DNA of 64,000 nt, from assembly GCF_000725805.1 (NCBI RefSeq), contig NZ_JOFT01000011.1, positions 372,001-436,000 of the forward strand, written 5' to 3'. The notes under the pieces are model-generated. The model made no database searches, was not told the DNA's origin, and saw only the letters and a program-made list of their open reading frames with translations. The position numbers and the translations under genes were made by a program. Position 1 is the first letter of the stretch; the number at the start of each line of letters is the position of its first letter. Below are positions 33,757-41,876 of this stretch, piece after piece. The stretch comes from Streptomyces xanthophaeus (lineage in GTDB: Bacteria; Actinomycetota; Actinomycetes; Streptomycetales; Streptomycetaceae).

Positions 33757-34350
33757 ATGATCGAATCGGAACAGAAGGCGGATCTGCTGCGCTATTTGCA
33801 GGACGCGCGCGACGCCTTGTTGTGGAAGCTGGACGGGCTCTCGGAGTACGACGTCCGCCGTCCCCACACGCCCACGGGCACGAACCTGCTGGGGCTCGTC
33901 AAACACGTCGCCGGTGTGGAGCTGGGGTACTTCGGCAGCACCTTCGGACGGCCGTTCTTCGACGAGCCGCCGTCCTGGTTCGCACCTGACGCCGAACCGA
34001 ACGCGGACATGTGGGCCACGGCGGACGAGTCGCGGGAGCAGATAGTCGGGCTGTACCGCCAGGCGTGGCTCCACACGGACGACGCCGTCGCCGCGCTCCC
34101 GCTCGGCGCGACCGGCCATGTCCCGTGGTGGCCGGAAGGACAGCGGGAGGTGACGCTGCACCACGTGCTGGTCCGGGTGATCGCCGACACCCACCGGCAC
34201 GCCGGTCACGCCGACCTCATACGGGAGCTCGTGGACGGCGCCGTGGGGATGCGGAAGGACAACTCCAGCATCCCGCCGGAGGATCAGGCCTGGTGGGAGG
34301 AGTACCGGGGCCGACTGGAGCGCGTGGCGCGGGCAGCCCAGCAGGGCTGA
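33757..34350 (+). CDS. DinB family protein (mycothiol-dependent enzyme fold)
   Basis: The 197-aa helical protein shows the DinB/DUF664 layout with the three metal-ligand positions expected for the fold: His in L-V-K-H-V-A-G-V-E, and two His in the later helix R-V-I-A-D-T-H-R-H-A-G-H-A-D. Members act as thiol-S-transferases that often use mycothiol or bacillithiol, but many are uncharacterised. The ATG lies 7 nt after CAGACT (33744-33749), a leaderless-type promoter. Confidence 0.83.
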   Translation: MIESEQKADLLRYLQDARDALLWKLDGLSEYDVRRPHTPTGTNLLGLVKHVAGVELGYFGSTFGRPFFDEPPSWFAPDAEPNADMWATADESREQIVGLYRQAWLHTDDAVAALPLGATGHVPWWPEGQREVTLHHVLVRVIADTHRHAGHADLIRELVDGAVGMRKDNSSIPPEDQAWWEEYRGRLERVARAAQQG

Positions 34351-34387
34351 CCCACCGCTGACACCGCCGGGGGCAGCGGGGGCGGCT

Positions 34388-34885
34388 TCAGAGGGGGCGT
34401 TCGTACTCGACCTGGGTGAGGGGGTTCCCGTCGCCGAAGTCGTGGGGACGCGTGGCGCCGGCCTCCGTGAACCCCGACTTGTCGTAGAAGCGCCGGGACT
34501 GGGGAGTGTCGCGCAAGGTCCAGAGGTGGACGCGGGAGAAGCCTTCGTCGCGCAGTCCGGTCAGCGTCCGCGCCATGAGCGCGGCCGCGATGCCGCTCCC
34601 CCACCCGTCGGGATGGCCGAAGAAGCTGCAGATCTCGGCGAGGCCGGGGCGGGTCGCCGAGGGGAGGGACCAGGACATGGCCAGGGGTCTGCCGTCGCGT
34701 TCGGCGAGCAGGATCGTCCCCTCCCCTTCCACGAGCCGCGCGTGCCAGCGGGTCCGTCTGCTCCGTACGGCGGGCCCGGCGAACCCCGGTGCGAAGAAGG
34801 GTGCGTAGACCGCTTCCCAGGCTGCGGCGTGGATCTCCCCGAGTGCGTCCCCGTCGGACGGGGCGGCGCGTCGAACCTCGATCAT
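34388..34885 (-). CDS. GNAT family N-acetyltransferase
   Basis: The 165-aa protein has the GNAT fold: an I-E-V-R-R-A strand, W-E-A-V-Y-A-P-F, the strand A-E-I-C-S-F-F, the acetyl-CoA loop G-W-G-S-G-I-A-A-A-L and the final segment R-R-F-Y-D-K-S-G-F. The substrate is unknown. The ATG follows TAGGTT (34892-34897, minus strand) by 6 nt, so a leaderless mRNA is likely. It converges on the DinB gene. Confidence 0.85.
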   Translation of the reverse strand: MIEVRRAAPSDGDALGEIHAAAWEAVYAPFFAPGFAGPAVRSRRTRWHARLVEGEGTILLAERDGRPLAMSWSLPSATRPGLAEICSFFGHPDGWGSGIAAALMARTLTGLRDEGFSRVHLWTLRDTPQSRRFYDKSGFTEAGATRPHDFGDGNPLTQVEYERPL

Positions 34886-34978
34886 CCCGCCAACCTACCT
34901 GGATGCCCGTCACGGCGCGGGGAGTTCGGCGGGACGCACGCCCTCGGCGCCGACGGCCGTCCGGTGCGCTCCGAGCCC

Positions 34979-35512
34979 TCAGCAGTCCATGCGCGACCCG
35001 TCGGGCGAGGCCTCGGCGGAGAGCACGAACCAGGTGCGGGGGGCGGAGCCGGTCGGCTCGGGGCCCGGGTCCACCTGGTAGAACTCGCGGAGCTCCGCGG
35101 GTGACTCGAAGATGACCCTGACGCTCGGCCGGTCCGGGGATTCGAAGCAGGGGGCCGGGATCCGGCCCTGCGGCGCCGGCCCCACCCTCGGCCCCGGGTG
35201 CCAGCCCGCCGCCGCCATCTCCCGTACGTAGTACGCCACCACCTCCACCTCGCTCCCGTCGTACACGTAGAGCCGGTCCGCGGTCAGCCAGGCGTCCCCG
35301 CTGTCGTCGGTGCAGGTGGCTCCGTCTGCCGCGCCGCCGTCGACGGGCGTGGCCCCCGGTGGGTGCAGTTCCAGCGCCGGCAGCTCATCGAGCTCCGCCA
35401 CCGCTGGCCCGGTGCCCTTGCAGGAGGTGAACGGGGAGAGGAAGGCGCATCCGCTCAGTGCGGACCCGACGAGCACGGTCGCGAGCAGCAGCCGCAATCC
35501 AATCATGTTCAT
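34979..35512 (-). CDS. lipoprotein of unknown function
   Basis: The 177-aa product has a lipoprotein signal with lipobox L-S-G-C at about residue 20. The mature part is Pro/Gly-rich with further cysteines, a Y-V-R-E-M-A-A-A-G-W-H-P helix and a strand-rich end, but no named domain I recognise. It should be anchored on the outer face of the membrane. The ATG follows CATAAT (35519-35524) by 6 nt. The opposite-strand gene at 35613 is also leaderless, so the two promoters sit back to back in 100 bp. Confidence 0.75.
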   Translation of the reverse strand: MNMIGLRLLLATVLVGSALSGCAFLSPFTSCKGTGPAVAELDELPALELHPPGATPVDGGAADGATCTDDSGDAWLTADRLYVYDGSEVEVVAYYVREMAAAGWHPGPRVGPAPQGRIPAPCFESPDRPSVRVIFESPAELREFYQVDPGPEPTGSAPRTWFVLSAEASPDGSRMDC

Positions 35513-35612
35513 GGCGGAATTATGACCTCCGGGCCGAGCGCCGGGAACCGATGCTGCGCGCAACCCGTTCCGTGTGCTGGCCGGCGCTCGGGCCCCGGAC
35601 TAACGTGCCGGT

Positions 35613-36278
35613 GTGGACCTCTTCTCACGCGCATGGACAGCCCTGCTCGCGGCGGTCGCCGAGCTCCCGGACGAGGACTTCGCACGGCCGTCGGGATGCA
35701 CCGGCTGGCTCGTACGGGACCTGGTGTGCCACCTGGTCATCGACGCGCAGGACGTCCTGATCACCCTGGCCACCCCCGCCGACGGCGAACCCACCCGCGA
35801 TGCGATGACCTACTGGAACGTCACCGGGACCGCACCGGCCGGTGACGACCCCCTCGACGCGCTGACCGTCCGGCTGGCCGCCGCGTACCAGGAGCCGTGG
35901 CTGCTGAAGTTCCACCTCGACGACGTCGGCTCCGCCGCCGGGCGGGCCGCCGCACTCGCCGATCCGGGCCTGCGCGTCGGTACCCGCGACGAGGTACTCA
36001 CCGCAGCGGACTACCTGTCCGCCTACGTCCTGGAGTGGACCCTGCACCATCTCGACCTGGTCATGCACCTCCCGCACGCGGCAGGGCCGCCCGCGCAAGG
36101 GCTCGCCCGGTCGCGGGAGATGCTGGAACGGATCGCCGGGGCCGCGTTCCCCGCAGCGTTCACCGACGAGGACGCCCTGCTGGTCGGCACCGGACGGCGC
36201 GCTCCGACCGCGGCTGAGACGGCCTCCCTGGACGCGCGGGGCACACTGGCCGCGCGGCTCCCGCTCGTCCTCGGCTGA
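35613..36278 (+). CDS. maleylpyruvate isomerase/DinB-like family protein
   Basis: The 221-aa protein has the mycothiol maleylpyruvate isomerase N-terminal fold: C-T-G-W-L-V-R-D-L-V-C-H-L-V with a metal-type His, and a later helix with E-W-T-L-H-H-L-D-L. The C-terminal third resembles the short tail of these proteins. A mycothiol-dependent transferase or isomerase activity is possible but the substrate is not known. GTG 35613 lies 6 nt after TAACGT (35601-35606). A strong terminator hairpin follows. Confidence 0.83.
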   Translation: MDLFSRAWTALLAAVAELPDEDFARPSGCTGWLVRDLVCHLVIDAQDVLITLATPADGEPTRDAMTYWNVTGTAPAGDDPLDALTVRLAAAYQEPWLLKFHLDDVGSAAGRAAALADPGLRVGTRDEVLTAADYLSAYVLEWTLHHLDLVMHLPHAAGPPAQGLARSREMLERIAGAAFPAAFTDEDALLVGTGRRAPTAAETASLDARGTLAARLPLVLG

Positions 36279-36291
36279 CCGGCCGCGGCGA

Positions 36292-36333
36292 ACGCAACGG
36301 AGCCGCCCCTGGCACGGGGCGGCTCCGTTGCGT
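36292..36333. terminator. bidirectional intrinsic terminator
   Basis: A perfect 18-bp stem (36292-36309 with 36316-36333) closes a 6-nt loop between two convergent genes. It begins 13 bp after the stop at 36278 and ends 4 bp before the other gene's stop at 36338, so it can serve both. Confidence 0.85.
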
Positions 36334-36337
36334 CGCG

Positions 36338-36790
36338 TCAGGCGGTACGGGTCCCGGACCGGGAGCCGTCGGTGCACAGGGCCCAGATGACGAACAGGCC
36401 GACGGCGATCGAGATGATGGCCCAGAACGGCGTGTAGGGCAGCCACATGAAGTTCAGGATGACGCTGATGGCCGCCAGCGCCACGCCCATCGCGCGGGCC
36501 CACAGGGCGCCCTTGAGGAGCCCGGCACCGACGATGATCAGGACGATGCCGAGGACGAGGAGAATCCAGCCCCAGGCCGTCACGTCGAACTTGAACACGT
36601 AGGCGCCCTGACGGGCGTAGACGTCGTCCTCGGCGATGCCGACGATCCCCTTGATCACGTTGAGGACGCCGTCGACGAGCAGGAGGACGGCGGCGAACAG
36701 CGTTCCGCCGGCCGCCCAGGGGTTCTCGCCGCTGTCGTAGGACCGGCCGCGGGCCGGATTGGGAGGTTGGGGCGTCGTCTGCTGGGTCAC
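36338..36790 (-). CDS. DUF7144-type membrane protein
   Basis: The 150-aa protein has a polar N-terminal 25 residues and four hydrophobic helices (about residues 26-48, 72-90, 94-112 and 116-140). The blocks A-G-x-L-F-A-A-V-L-L-L-V-D-G-V-L-N-V-I-K-G-I and F-K-F-D-V-T-A-W-G-W match the four-helix actinobacterial membrane family DUF7144. Function unknown. AAGGAGCCACC precedes the start. Confidence 0.78.
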   Translation of the reverse strand: MTQQTTPQPPNPARGRSYDSGENPWAAGGTLFAAVLLLVDGVLNVIKGIVGIAEDDVYARQGAYVFKFDVTAWGWILLVLGIVLIIVGAGLLKGALWARAMGVALAAISVILNFMWLPYTPFWAIISIAVGLFVIWALCTDGSRSGTRTA

Positions 36791-37031
36791 GGTGGCTCCT
36801 TGGCCTGAGGGAACGCCGGTTCAGGCGCAAGCCCAGCGTCGGTGCGGGACCGGGCAAGGGAAACCGGACGGGGGCCGTTCGGGTGAATTCCCCCGTGGCG
36901 GCCCGCTCGGGGTGGCGGCCGACGACCCGGCCTTCTTCCCCACCTGCGCGCCCTTCCCCGCCGTCACCCCTTGCACCCGGCCCCCGCACCCCAGCCGCAG
37001 CCCGTGACGCGGTGCGGGGGCCGGGCCGCGC

Positions 37032-37514
37032 TCAGTAGCGGAGCGCCGTACCGGTCTCCGCGGTGACCGTGCCGGACAGCTTGTGGGTGCTGCGCGCGGT
37101 CCCCTGACCGGTGCCGTTCCCGGGTACGTCCGCGATCGTCACCACCACCACGTCGAGCAGGTTGCCGCCCGCGTCCTTCATGTTGACCTGCACCGCGAAG
37201 GACTTCTGCGCCCCGTCCGTGTTCCGCACGGTGACCGGGACGGTCGCGTACCCGTCCCCGTCCGTGGCGGGAGCACCCAGCGTGACCTCGTCCTTCGCGT
37301 TCACACCGTCCTTGACCGCGCCGAGCTCGCTCTTCGCGGCCGCCGCGGCCGATTCCAGGGCCTTCGGCGCCTCGGCCGCCGCGGAGGACACAGCGGACGC
37401 CGCCTTCGACACCGCCGCGCCCGGTTCCCCGTCCCCCGAGCACCCCGTCGCGCCGAACGTCAGCCCCGCCACCAGGGCCACACCGGCCAGGCTTCGCATC
37501 CGCCCGTTCGTCAT
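37032..37514 (-). CDS. lipoprotein with FxLYD-like beta domain
   Basis: The 160-aa product has a lipobox (G-A-T-G-C, Cys about residue 25), an Ala/Ser/Lys-rich helical stalk (about residues 30-70) and a C-terminal beta-sandwich-like domain with T-V-P-V-T-V-R-N-T-D-G-A-Q-K-S-F-A-V-Q-V, as in FxLYD-type extracellular domains. It should sit on the outer membrane face. The ATG at 37514 has GGAGG upstream. Function unknown. Confidence 0.75.
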   Translation of the reverse strand: MTNGRMRSLAGVALVAGLTFGATGCSGDGEPGAAVSKAASAVSSAAAEAPKALESAAAAAKSELGAVKDGVNAKDEVTLGAPATDGDGYATVPVTVRNTDGAQKSFAVQVNMKDAGGNLLDVVVVTIADVPGNGTGQGTARSTHKLSGTVTAETGTALRY

Positions 37515-37784
37515 CACGCCTCCACGTCTTCGTCCCGACCATTGCGTCCGCACAAGTCAAATCACTCACTTCCCGCTTGCCGGTATCACCGGGCACGGCA
37601 TCCGGGTGACGGGTTCGGAACGGTCCGGGCGGCGCCGCCCGCAGGAGGGCGCGACCGCCGTCGGCCTCTTCATGGCTCTCGGCCGATTCCGATCCGACGG
37701 GATCCGTCCATCACCTATGGTAATCACCTGATCGCCAGAGGTAGTTGTGTGTGGTCGACGGTACGACGCGAGAGAGGGCCAACC

Positions 37785-38324
37785 ATGGCCAGCTTGTTCA
37801 AGCAGCGCAAGATCCGGGGAATGTTCGCCGCGTTCGACGTGAACGGCGACGGGTACCTGCAACGGGACGACTTCGAGGCCCTGGCCGTCCGCTGGGGCCG
37901 ACTGCCGGGAGTGGAACCGGAGACGGAACTGCGCGCCCGGGTGGAGGCAGTCGTCATGGGCTGGTGGGAAGAGCTCCTGGCGGCGGCCGATGCCGACAAC
38001 AACGGCAAGGTCGACATCGACGAACTGTTCGCCGTCGTGGACCGGCTGCCCGCCATGCGCGAGGCCGTGACCGCCACCGCCGACACCCTCTTCGACGCCG
38101 TCGACGAGAACGGTGACGGCCGGATCTCGCGCACCGAGCACCGCCGCCTCATCGAGACCTGGCACGGCCGGAGCATCGACACCGACGAGGTCTTCGAACT
38201 CCTCGACCTCGACGGGGACGGCCACCTCAGCCGGCCCGAATTCGCCACGCTGTGGTCCCAGTTCTGGCTCAGCGACGACCCCGCGGAGCCCGGCAACCTC
38301 GTCTGCGGACGCATCCCGGACTAG
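37785..38324 (+). CDS. EF-hand calcium-binding protein (calerythrin-like)
   Basis: The 179-aa protein has four EF-hand loops of the D-x-N/D-x-D/N-G type: D-V-N-G-D-G-Y-L (about residue 18), D-A-D-N-N-G-K-V (about 68), D-E-N-G-D-G-R-I (about 106) and D-L-D-G-D-G-H-L (about 140). All keep acidic residues at positions 1, 3 and 12 except the third, which has His at 12. The arrangement resembles calerythrin-type sarcoplasmic calcium-binding proteins of actinobacteria. It may buffer or sense calcium in the cytosol. Single-gene unit. Confidence 0.88.
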   Translation: MASLFKQRKIRGMFAAFDVNGDGYLQRDDFEALAVRWGRLPGVEPETELRARVEAVVMGWWEELLAAADADNNGKVDIDELFAVVDRLPAMREAVTATADTLFDAVDENGDGRISRTEHRRLIETWHGRSIDTDEVFELLDLDGDGHLSRPEFATLWSQFWLSDDPAEPGNLVCGRIPD

Positions 38325-38397
38325 GTCGCCCCTGCCGCGGACGGGGCGGCTCGTGGCTGTGCTCGGCGGCATCGGGACGACGCCGCCGAGCCGCTGC

Positions 38398-38796
38398 TCA
38401 GGCCCAGGTGCGGGAGCAGAGCACCAGGCGGTAGCCGTCCGGGTCGGTGATCGTCACGCCCCACTCGTCCCAGTAGGGGTTGTGCGACGGCACACGGGTA
38501 CCGCCCGCCGCCACCAGACGGTCGATCAGGGACTCCTCCGGCGGCTTGCCGAGGTAGAGGACGAACAGGTCGTCCGCCGTCGGTACCGGCTCCACCGGTC
38601 GTTCCGGGTCGCGCGTCAATTCGAAGTGCCAGGCACCGTCGGCGGGGCCGACCATCAGCAGGTCGTGCTTGCCGCGGACGCGCTCGGCCGAACGCCACAC
38701 CACGGTCAGGCCGAGGCCTTCCACATAGAAGCGTTCGGCGGCGGCGAGGTCCCGGGAGGGCCGGGCCACCCGGACGTGGACGGTGGAGTCGATCAC
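38398..38796 (-). CDS. VOC (glyoxalase/bleomycin resistance) family protein
   Basis: The 132-aa protein has two beta-alpha-beta-beta-beta units typical of vicinal-oxygen-chelate proteins: an N-terminal V-H-V-R-V-A-R-P with the first metal-type His, F-Y-V-E-G-L-G-L, W-H-F-E-L and the C-terminal I-T-D-P-D-G-Y-R-L-V-L. It may be a dioxygenase, isomerase or binding protein. The GTG start overlaps the cupin stop (GTGA), so the two are translationally coupled. Confidence 0.83.
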   Translation of the reverse strand: MIDSTVHVRVARPSRDLAAAERFYVEGLGLTVVWRSAERVRGKHDLLMVGPADGAWHFELTRDPERPVEPVPTADDLFVLYLGKPPEESLIDRLVAAGGTRVPSHNPYWDEWGVTITDPDGYRLVLCSRTWA

Positions 38797-39317
38797 GCGT
38801 TCGCCGCCAGGGCGGCACGCCAGACGGGGCTGTCCACGTAGTGGTTGTCGAAGCGCTCCGCCGACTCGGCGATCTCCTTCGGGTCGGCTTCTCCGCGCAT
38901 CACGCGGCCGAGCAGACGCAGGTAGTCGAAGCGGCCCATGCCCGGCGTGAACACGAACAGGACGTCCGCCTCGCAGCCGGGTGCCGCGGCGAACGCGTGC
39001 GGGGTGTGGGGCGGCACCGCCAGGAAGTCTCCCGCCTCCAGGACGGTGACCTCCTCGTCCACCAGCACCTGGAGGGAACCGCTGATCACGAAGAACAGCT
39101 CCGTCGCCTTGGTGTGGAAGTGCGCGGGTGCGCCGACGGCCCCCTTCGCGAAGGTGGACCGGTAGCTGGTGATGCCGTCGGCCGTGCTGTCCGAGTCGGT
39201 GAGCAGCGTCATCACGCTGCTGGGGTCGGCGCAGGTCTCGGCTTCGGCGTGCCGGGTCAGCACCGGCTTGAACGGCGGGGCGGACGGGAGCGCTGCGGGG
39301 TTCTCTTCCTGGGGCAT
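38793..39317 (-). CDS. cupin domain protein
   Basis: The 174-aa protein contains a single cupin barrel (about residues 45-130) with the metal motifs H-F-H-T-K-x-x-E-L-F-F-V-I-S-G and P-H-T-P-H-A-F. It could be a small metal-dependent dioxygenase or isomerase; the paired VOC gene suggests a joint role in metabolising an aromatic or keto compound. The ATG follows TAATCT (39324-39329, minus strand) by 6 nt, so the two-gene operon is probably leaderless. Confidence 0.82.
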   Translation of the reverse strand: MPQEENPAALPSAPPFKPVLTRHAEAETCADPSSVMTLLTDSDSTADGITSYRSTFAKGAVGAPAHFHTKATELFFVISGSLQVLVDEEVTVLEAGDFLAVPPHTPHAFAAAPGCEADVLFVFTPGMGRFDYLRLLGRVMRGEADPKEIAESAERFDNHYVDSPVWRAALAANA

Positions 39318-39390
39318 GGCTCCAGATTATGATCTTGAATGCCGTCCCGACCATCCCTTTTCCGGGGCTCGCCGGGGCCGGTGCGAGAGG

Positions 39391-40611
39391 TCACACCGCG
39401 GCGTCCCGGCGGTCCCCGCCGCGCGGGAGCCCGGCCAGGGTCACGGCCCGCAGGAACCACTCCACCGGCCCGTACCGGTGGCGGGCCATCAGCCGTGCGC
39501 TGACGGCGAGCTGGACGGCGTACAGCACGAGGGCGCCCAGTACGACGTCGCCCGGCCCGAGGCGGTCGTAGAGGGCGAATCCGTACGCGGTGAAGACGAG
39601 GGCCATGACCAGGGACTGGCTGAGGTAGTTCGTCAGGGCCATCCGGCCGGCGGGGGCCAGGAGTGCCGTCACCCGTGCGCCGCGGGCGGTGTCCAGGAAG
39701 AGGAGCATCCCGCAGACGTACGCGGCGGTGAGGGCCGGTGCGGTGACCATCCCCACCAGCTGCCCGAACAGTGCCCACCGCGGCCCGAGCGGACCGCTGA
39801 CGGCCAGCGCCATGAACACACTGCCGGGCAGACCCGTGGCGGTGCCGAGGAGGCAGATGCGGCGCATGCGTGCGCGGTGGCGTCCCGTGTCGGCGAGGAG
39901 GCGCAGCTTGCCGCAGTGGAGCCCCACCAGGAAGGCCGGCAGGACGAAGCCGCCCATCACCAGTGCGGACAGCAGCGCATCGGGCAGCTGGCCGATGTTG
40001 GCCGCCACCACGGACGCGGCGTCGCCCCGGTATCCGGCGATCAGGGCGGGGAAGGAGGCCGCGAGCTCGGCGTCGGCCGCGGCGGTCTCGGCGTCCGGCA
40101 TCAGCAGGGAGAACGTCCCCAGGAGCAGCAGCGGTACGGCCGCGCAGCCGTACACGATCCGGGCGGCGCGCAGTGCGGCGCCGGGCGAGCAGTTGCGCGC
40201 GGCGATCAGTACCAGGCCGAACAGGGCGTACGTCACGAGGATGTCCCCGACGTACAGCAGGACGGCGTGCAGGATCCCGAGCACGAGCAGGCCGAGCGTG
40301 CGGCGCAGGTGCCGGGGCACGGCGCGGGCTCCGTCGCTCGCGGCCGAGGTCAGCTGGAGGGTGAAGCTGTAGCCGAAGAGGAACGAGAACAGCAGGTAGA
40401 ACTTGCCGACGGCGAAGGTCTGGACGAGGCCCTCGACGATCCGGTCGGAGACGGAGGCGGTGAGGTCGTCGACGACGCCGAGTGCGTGAGGTCCGGCCAT
40501 CATCAGCGCGTTGACCAGCAGGATGCCCGCGAGCGCGAAGCCGCGCAGCGCGTCGAGCTCCGGTATCCGTGTCGGCCGTTCCTGTCGTGTGTGCGCAGCC
40601 GTTACGGACAC
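39391..40611 (-). CDS. DUF418 family membrane protein
   Basis: The 406-aa protein has about nine hydrophobic helices and the DUF418 hallmarks: R-I-P-E-L-D-A-L-R-G-F-A-L-A-G-I-L-L-V-N near the start, a F-L-F-G-Y-S-F segment and a C-terminal G-R-M-A-L-T-N-Y-L-S-Q-S block. The fold is related to membrane acyltransferases, but no activity is established. GTG 40611 is favoured by GGGGGAG upstream; ATG 40659 lacks a ribosome site. Confidence 0.82.
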   Translation of the reverse strand: MSVTAAHTRQERPTRIPELDALRGFALAGILLVNALMMAGPHALGVVDDLTASVSDRIVEGLVQTFAVGKFYLLFSFLFGYSFTLQLTSAASDGARAVPRHLRRTLGLLVLGILHAVLLYVGDILVTYALFGLVLIAARNCSPGAALRAARIVYGCAAVPLLLLGTFSLLMPDAETAAADAELAASFPALIAGYRGDAASVVAANIGQLPDALLSALVMGGFVLPAFLVGLHCGKLRLLADTGRHRARMRRICLLGTATGLPGSVFMALAVSGPLGPRWALFGQLVGMVTAPALTAAYVCGMLLFLDTARGARVTALLAPAGRMALTNYLSQSLVMALVFTAYGFALYDRLGPGDVVLGALVLYAVQLAVSARLMARHRYGPVEWFLRAVTLAGLPRGGDRRDAAV

Positions 40612-40781
40612 TGCTCCCCCAAGCGGTCGTGGGCGTTCGGTGCTTCCGCCGCTGGTCATACGGCCGAAGGCCCTGGCGGGCACGCGGCGGCCAGCCTAGT
40701 CGAACGGGGTGTGCGGACCGGTGGCCAGGTGTTGGCGCGGTCGCCGGTCCGCACGCCCGGAGTCACCCCGCGGCGGGCACC

Positions 40782-41135
40782 TCAGCGGAACTCGTGCACC
40801 ACCTGGATCTCGCCGACGATGTGGGCATTGAACTCGTCCAGCTCCTCCGCCGGAACCCACAGCTCGAGGATCGTCCGTCCTCCGGCCTGCTGGACGGGGT
40901 ACCGGCTCAGGAAGTCCGTCTCGACCTCGAACCGGGTGACGAAGCCGACCCCGCTGTGCTTCACGTTCCAGTCCCTCGCGATCCTGATCGCGTAGTCCTC
41001 GTTGAGGACCGGGTAGAAGATCGGCTGCTCGGGGAGCCGGGGCGGCCATGCGCGCCAGTCCGCCGCGCGGACGAGGGCCAGCTCCTCGGGTCCGGTGGGG
41101 CGCCACAGGGTCGTCGTCGCTCGCCGGCTGGTCAT
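40782..41135 (-). CDS. conserved protein historically named ADP-ribosylation/crystallin J1
   Basis: The 117-aa protein matches a common actinobacterial family: T-L-W-R-P-T-G-P-E-E-L-A-L, F-Y-P-V-L-N-E-D-Y-A, A-R-D-W-N-V, a G-F-V-T-R-F-E-V strand and L-W-V-P-A-E-E-L-D-E-F-N near the end. The crystallin J1 name used for homologues is by transfer and I see no ADP-ribosylglycohydrolase motif. Function is unknown. ATG 41135 is preferred; the frame is open for 26 more codons upstream. Confidence 0.75.
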   Translation of the reverse strand: MTSRRATTTLWRPTGPEELALVRAADWRAWPPRLPEQPIFYPVLNEDYAIRIARDWNVKHSGVGFVTRFEVETDFLSRYPVQQAGGRTILELWVPAEELDEFNAHIVGEIQVVHEFR

Positions 41136-41296
41136 GGGGGGCACTCTCTTCTGAACGCGGCGGGAGCCGCCGCTAAGGCTGGTACGCGACCGGAACTTAC
41201 CGGCACCGCCCACCCGTCGGCCACGCGATTTTCCGTACCCGTCCGGCCTTCCCTCCCCGTGACCAGCGGCTGGGCGGCACGTCTAGGGTGGTCGGC

Positions 41297-41842
41297 GTGA
41301 ACGGGGCGAGGTGGGGCCATCGGTACGTGGGGCCGTCCGCACTGCTGGCGCTCGTCGGGCCGGGGGCCGAGGGACGGAGCGTCCGCTCGGCGGCGGACCT
41401 CGACGACGTGGCCTCGGCGACGGGGGCCGCGGAGCCGGCCGAACCCTTCACCTTCGTCGTCGACCTCGCCGGGGTGCTGCGGCTCGCGCCGCGCCGGAGC
41501 GAGCACGTGGTGTGCGCCGGCGGTGAACCCGTGTTGGCTGCCGGGGAGATGGGCTTGCGCAGGGAGGCCGGGCGGTGGGTGGTCGACGAGGTGAGCAACC
41601 AGTCGACCGGCTACTGCCCGGACGTCGCCTCGTGGCCGGCCGTCGCGGATGCGCTCGACTCGGCCGGGATCGGGCACCCCGGCGGATTCACGCACGAGGT
41701 GGTGTTCCGCCGCTGTCCCGGCTGCGGCCAGGTGAACATCGTCCGGGAGCAGCACTTCTTCTGCGTGTTCTGCGACGGGGCGCTGCCGCGCGAATGGAAC
41801 GTCGACGGGACGCGCCCGGGAGGGGCCGGAGCCGGGCGTTGA
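41297..41842 (+). CDS. unknown protein with C-terminal zinc ribbon
   Basis: The 181-aa protein has a globular N-terminal two thirds with no motif I recognise and a C-terminal treble-clef or zinc-ribbon-like pair C-P-G-C (about residue 138) and C-V-F-C (about 153), spaced by 14 residues, followed by G-A-L-P-R-E-W-N. I recall similar Streptomyces hypotheticals. The GTG at 41297 lies 7 nt after TAGGGT (41284-41289), so I prefer it over the in-frame GTG at 41288. It ends in the promoter of the MerR-clamp gene. Confidence 0.72.
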   Translation: MNGARWGHRYVGPSALLALVGPGAEGRSVRSAADLDDVASATGAAEPAEPFTFVVDLAGVLRLAPRRSEHVVCAGGEPVLAAGEMGLRREAGRWVVDEVSNQSTGYCPDVASWPAVADALDSAGIGHPGGFTHEVVFRRCPGCGQVNIVREQHFFCVFCDGALPREWNVDGTRPGGAGAGR

Positions 41843-41869
41843 CCTTCCAGCTGCTTGAAAGCCGACAAT
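41839..41869 (+). promoter_or_regulatory. MerR-type promoter with 19-bp spacer
   Basis: TTGACC (41839-41844) and GACAAT (41864-41869) are separated by 19 bp, the stretched spacing that MerR regulators need in order to activate. The spacer contains an imperfect dyad (CTTCCA...TTGAAAG). The MerR start lies 7 nt after the -10, and the -35 overlaps the upstream gene's stop codon. Confidence 0.6.
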
Positions 41870-41876
41870 CGCAGGC

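Noticed and set aside
33291..33989. Plus-strand frame over the TPR and microprotein region
   Set aside because: Arg-rich shadow of the genes on the other strand and of the DinB gene.
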